Shown: positions 4,798-7,059 of the stretch, piece after piece
Numbering within the stretch: the stretch's first letter is position 1
Layout of the letters: each line of letters starts with the position of its first letter
Made by a program: the position numbers and the translations under genes
The notes under the pieces: generated by a model
Database searches by the model: none
What the model was told of the DNA's origin: nothing
The model's input: the letters and a program-made list of their open reading frames with translations, nothing else
NCBI GenBank assembly: GCA_019313095.1
Contig: JAFDBU010000194.1
Location: 1-7,059, forward strand
Reading direction: 5' to 3'
Length of the DNA: 7,059 nt
DNA from: Deltaproteobacteria bacterium
GTDB lineage: Bacteria; Desulfobacterota; Desulfobulbia; Desulfobulbales; BM004

Positions 4798-5985
4798 TTA
4801 AGTCTTTATTGATTCCCGTCGGCTTTTACCCCAGAGAATGCAAGCCAGAATTACTGCCAGCATCGGAATCAAACCCATATTGACGGTCTGCCAGCCATAG
4901 CGGCCCTGCAGGACTCCTGCGGAAAGTGAAGACAGCGCCACGGTGGTGAAGACGGCAAAATCATTCAGGGCCTGGGCCTTAGCCCGTTCTTCCGGGCGGT
5001 AGGTTTCGGTAAGCAGCGTAGTGGCGCCGATAAACAGGAAGTTCCAGCTGATGCCCAGAAAAAGCAGAGCGGCCCAGAAATGGGCGACACTGGTACCGGT
5101 CAGGTTGACAGCCAGGCAGGCACCACCAAGAACAGCACCGGCAAGCATGATATTGAGCACGCCGTAACGATGTATCAGGTGGCCCGTGAAAAATGCAGGA
5201 GTGAACATGCCGAGGACATGCCACTGGATGACAAATGAAGTTTTTGGAAAAGGATGGGCATAATGGTGCATGGCAAGAGGTGTGGCAGTCATGGCCAGGG
5301 CCATGACACCATAGCCCAGCATACCGCAGACAACGGCGACAATAAACATCGGCTGGGCCGCAATAACCATCAGGGCGCGGCCCGTACCGGTTCCGGAGAT
5401 ATTTTCGCTGCTGGATTTGGGAGGCAGCTTTAAAAAAGCCAGAACAGCAAGCGACAGGATATAGAGGCCGACAAGAGAGGCGTAGCTTCCGGCAAATGGC
5501 GCATTCTCGATAAGCTCTTTGGTTATGTTGGCCAGGTTGGGGCCGACAAATGCTGCAACTACACCACCGGCCATAATATAAGACACGGCACGGGCTTTCA
5601 AATCCTTGTCCACTGCATCAGCAGCAGCAAAACGATAGTAATTGCCAAAGCCGTTGAAAATGCCGATCTGCAGGGTTCCAAGGGCAAAGACTGAAAATTT
5701 GCCCTTAAGGATGGCCACGGTGGCAAAACAAGCACCGCTGATGCCGAACAGCGATGCGAGTATAAAACCATGTTTACGACCGATGCTGTCCATGAGCAGT
5801 GAGGCGGGAATGGTGGTACACATGGTTGCTATGAACTGGGCCGCCAAAGGGAGAGTGGCCCAGGATTTGTTCTGGGCCAGACCGTAACCGACCAAAGCAG
5901 TGGTAGTAATGATCAGGGATGACCCGCTCATCATCAGGGCCTGGCAGGTTGCCAGCAGGGGAACATTACGCCGGAACGTATTCAT
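4798..5985 (-). CDS. Major facilitator superfamily (MFS) transporter, 12 transmembrane helices
   Basis: The 395-residue protein has about twelve hydrophobic helices: roughly 10-32, 44-65, 74-93, 99-118, 134-152, 168-186, then a polar central loop (187-203), and 205-228, 250-270, 278-297, 302-323, 342-360, 368-386. The loop between helices 2 and 3 carries the MFS motif A as Asp66-Ser-Ile-Gly69-Arg70-Lys71. The equivalent loop in the second half is GHLIHRYG (268-275). Before helix 11 lies a charged ETYRPEERAKAQALND segment (327-342), seen in a group of drug- or metabolite-exporter-like MFS proteins. Length and topology are normal, so it is probably an intact inner-membrane secondary transporter; the substrate cannot be read from the sequence. 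The ATG at 5985 has no clear Shine-Dalgarno. It is divergent from the phosphoribosyltransferase gene across a 158-base AT-rich spacer. Confidence 0.85.
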   Translation of the reverse strand: MNTFRRNVPLLATCQALMMSGSSLIITTTALVGYGLAQNKSWATLPLAAQFIATMCTTIPASLLMDSIGRKHGFILASLFGISGACFATVAILKGKFSVFALGTLQIGIFNGFGNYYRFAAADAVDKDLKARAVSYIMAGGVVAAFVGPNLANITKELIENAPFAGSYASLVGLYILSLAVLAFLKLPPKSSSENISGTGTGRALMVIAAQPMFIVAVVCGMLGYGVMALAMTATPLAMHHYAHPFPKTSFVIQWHVLGMFTPAFFTGHLIHRYGVLNIMLAGAVLGGACLAVNLTGTSVAHFWAALLFLGISWNFLFIGATTLLTETYRPEERAKAQALNDFAVFTTVALSSLSAGVLQGRYGWQTVNMGLIPMLAVILACILWGKSRRESIKT

Positions 5986-6143
5986 AACGGTGAATCTATG
6001 CTGTGTACCCGGTTAGATACAAGTAAAATAAAAAAACTTTCTTCATATCTCCAATGTACTTAATTTTTTACCTAGAGGAACAGGGAATTTTTTATCTTTC
6101 ATACAGTCTGCCCTATGTGCCTTTAATAAAAGCGGTGAAATGA

Positions 6144-6821
6144 ATGGCAACACTGATAGAAAATGTGGACCTGCGGAACAGGAATTCGGTATTTGCAGAC
6201 CGGCATGATGCAGGGCGGCAGCTGGCGGAAAGGCTGCGTCAAACAGTCGGCCCCGGGAGTCTTGTTCTGGCCATTCCCGCGGGCGGTGTACCGGTTGGGG
6301 TTGAGATTGCTGAAACACTCGGGCTTGATCTGGACCTGATCCTGGTACGCAAAGTGCAGATACCCTGGAACAGCGAAGCCGGTTTTGCAGCGGTCAATAT
6401 GGATTCCGACCTGTTTGTTAACGAGCATCTCCTTTCTCTGTTGCATCTCTCAGACGAACAGATAGAACAGCAGGTAAAAAAAACCATGGCTACCATTGAA
6501 CAGCGCAACTTAAAGTTCAGGCAGAAGCGTCCGTTCCCGGATATTGTCGGCCGCTCAGTTATCCTGGTGGATGACGGGCTGGCTTCGGGTTTCACCATGC
6601 GGGCCGCCATAGCCTATGTCAGAAAAAGAAAACCGGATTCTGTTGCCATTGCGGTGCCGACCGGTTCAGCAGATACGGTTAAAATGTTGCTCAGGGAGGT
6701 GGATACTCTCTGCTGTCTCAATATCAGAGAATCTTATCCCTATGCCGTGGCCTCGGCCTATCGTAACTGGTATGATCTGGAGGATGAGGATGTGCTTGCC
6801 CTGCTTGACAAGGGGAAATAA
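6144..6821 (+). CDS. Predicted phosphoribosyltransferase (COG1926-like)
   Basis: A 225-residue type I PRTase-fold protein. It shows FADRHDAGRQLAERL (17-31), the IPAGGVPVG loop (44-52), an Arg69-Lys70 pair, and the PRPP-binding signature VILVDDGLASGFTM (139-152) with the acidic pair Asp143-Asp144. A VPTG segment (171-174) follows on the next strand. This set matches the stand-alone predicted phosphoribosyltransferases of COG1926, whose base substrate is generally unknown; it lacks features that would make it a known purine or pyrimidine salvage enzyme. A hood insert with two helices (about 90-125) lies in the middle, as usual for the group. The ATG at 6144 has a GGTGA Shine-Dalgarno (6134-6138) 5 bases upstream; an out-of-frame ATG at 6140 overlaps it. 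No terminator is visible after its stop, and the next gene has its own promoter signals. Confidence 0.85.
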   Translation: MATLIENVDLRNRNSVFADRHDAGRQLAERLRQTVGPGSLVLAIPAGGVPVGVEIAETLGLDLDLILVRKVQIPWNSEAGFAAVNMDSDLFVNEHLLSLLHLSDEQIEQQVKKTMATIEQRNLKFRQKRPFPDIVGRSVILVDDGLASGFTMRAAIAYVRKRKPDSVAIAVPTGSADTVKMLLREVDTLCCLNIRESYPYAVASAYRNWYDLEDEDVLALLDKGK

Positions 6822-6855
6822 TCTGTCACGTCCTAAAATAGTTTACACATTTTAA

Positions 6856-6897
6856 GCCGCATGCCTCAAACCTCATACCGCACACCGCACACCTCAC
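6856..6897. repeat. Six tandem 7-bp repeats, consensus RCC(G/T)CAN
   Basis: Six contiguous heptamers fill 42 bases exactly. Units 4 and 5 are identical (ACCGCAC); the others differ at positions 1, 4 and 7. The plus strand is almost free of G and T except at the variable positions. It lies between the phosphoribosyltransferase stop and the operator of the next gene and encodes nothing. Heptamer tandem repeats of this kind are known in other bacteria as slippage-prone short repeats. Confidence 0.75.
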
Positions 6898-6904
6898 TCA
6901 AAAA

Positions 6905-6946
6905 TTGACCTAAGTCATTTTGCCTGCCGTCAGGTTTAGTTAAAAT
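6905..6946 (+). promoter_or_regulatory. FNR/HcpR-like operator with -10 element, class II activator arrangement
   Basis: TTGAC (6905-6909), a 4-base spacer and GTCAT (6914-6918) form a near-perfect palindrome of the FNR/CRP-family type TTGAC-N4-GTCAA. A -10 hexamer TAAAAT (6941-6946) predicts a start near 6953, which places the palindrome centre (6911.5) at -41.5, the classic position for class II activation. No good -35 box is present, as expected for an activator-dependent promoter. FNR, DNR and HcpR proteins share such sites, so which regulator binds is inference. Confidence 0.5.
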
Positions 6947-6976
6947 GGTGCAATACTTTTTAAAGGAGCCGGGAAA

Positions 6977-7059
6977 ATGGAACTTCACAAAGATATGGGG
7001 AACAGACCGATCAAGGAGGTTGTTGAAGCACATCCGAAAATCGGTGAGATCCTCAATAA
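6977..7059 (+). CDS. DUF1858-like domain protein, N-terminus only, cut by the right edge
   Basis: The frame opens with ATG at 6977 after AAAGGAG (6962-6968) and gives 27 residues before the window ends. The segment RPIKEVVEAHPKIGEILN (10-27) resembles the start of DUF1858-type domains, where helix residues of the form VxEVVxxxPxxxEILxxYGIGCxxC lead into a Cys pair just beyond this edge. Such domains occur as short stand-alone proteins or fused to hybrid-cluster, oxidoreductase or RIC/ScdA-type proteins in anaerobes. The MELHKDMGN start suggests it is the first domain. Total length and partner domains cannot be seen. The FNR-like operator upstream fits a role in anaerobic or nitrosative stress metabolism, but that is inference. 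Confidence 0.6.
   Translation, partial: MELHKDMGNRPIKEVVEAHPKIGEILN

Noticed and set aside
6043..6446. Minus-strand open frames across the 5' part of the phosphoribosyltransferase gene
   Set aside because: They are antisense shadows; the plus-strand frame has the full PRPP-binding signature.
6856..6897. CRISPR-like array
   Set aside because: Units are 7 bp, contiguous and without spacers.

Overview
The window looks like a piece of an anaerobic deltaproteobacterial (Desulfobacterota) chromosome with mid-range GC. The evidence is the mix of genes: a probable selenocysteine-containing small peptide gene, a glutaredoxin fused to a ferredoxin:thioredoxin reductase catalytic domain, several very Cys-rich small proteins, and an FNR/HcpR-like operator in front of a DUF1858-like gene. 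This taxonomic placement is inference. I see no rRNA, tRNA, CRISPR array, transposase or phage gene.

Layout, left to right. Bases 1-161 (minus) carry an internal piece of a GH92-type glycoside hydrolase. It runs off the left edge and is cut at its 5' side by a stop, so it is probably a gene remnant. A DUF2779 nuclease (Cas4-like nuclease domain plus DEDDy exonuclease domain) follows at 290-1789, minus. Divergent from it, at 1983-2255 plus, lies the most notable item: a 90-codon gene that ordinary gene calling breaks. It has a strong Shine-Dalgarno, an in-frame TGA directly after a Cys codon, and a SECIS-like hairpin just downstream. It resembles the small leader peptides annotated as SbtA or 'selenobiotic' thio(seleno)oxazole precursors. 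A clear two-way terminator separates it from a convergent two-gene operon (3197 down to 2319): the Grx-FTR fusion and a small CPRLG/DCW Cys protein.

From 3380 rightward there is a UV damage endonuclease gene (UvdE/UvsE) that a single-base deletion near its 3' end appears to break. Next come a 62-residue protein with nine cysteines, a convergent 12-TM MFS transporter (minus), a COG1926-like phosphoribosyltransferase (plus), a run of six 7-bp repeats, and the start of a DUF1858-like gene cut by the right edge. That last gene has an FNR-family palindrome centred at -41.5 from its likely transcription start.

Functionally the window is a patchwork of short transcription units, not one pathway. 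Two themes recur: DNA repair or processing (DUF2779 nuclease, UvdE) and thiol/selenol redox chemistry (Sec peptide, Grx-FTR, Cys-rich proteins, DUF1858-like protein). No radical SAM maturase for the Sec peptide is present, so it is either an orphan precursor or is served from another locus.
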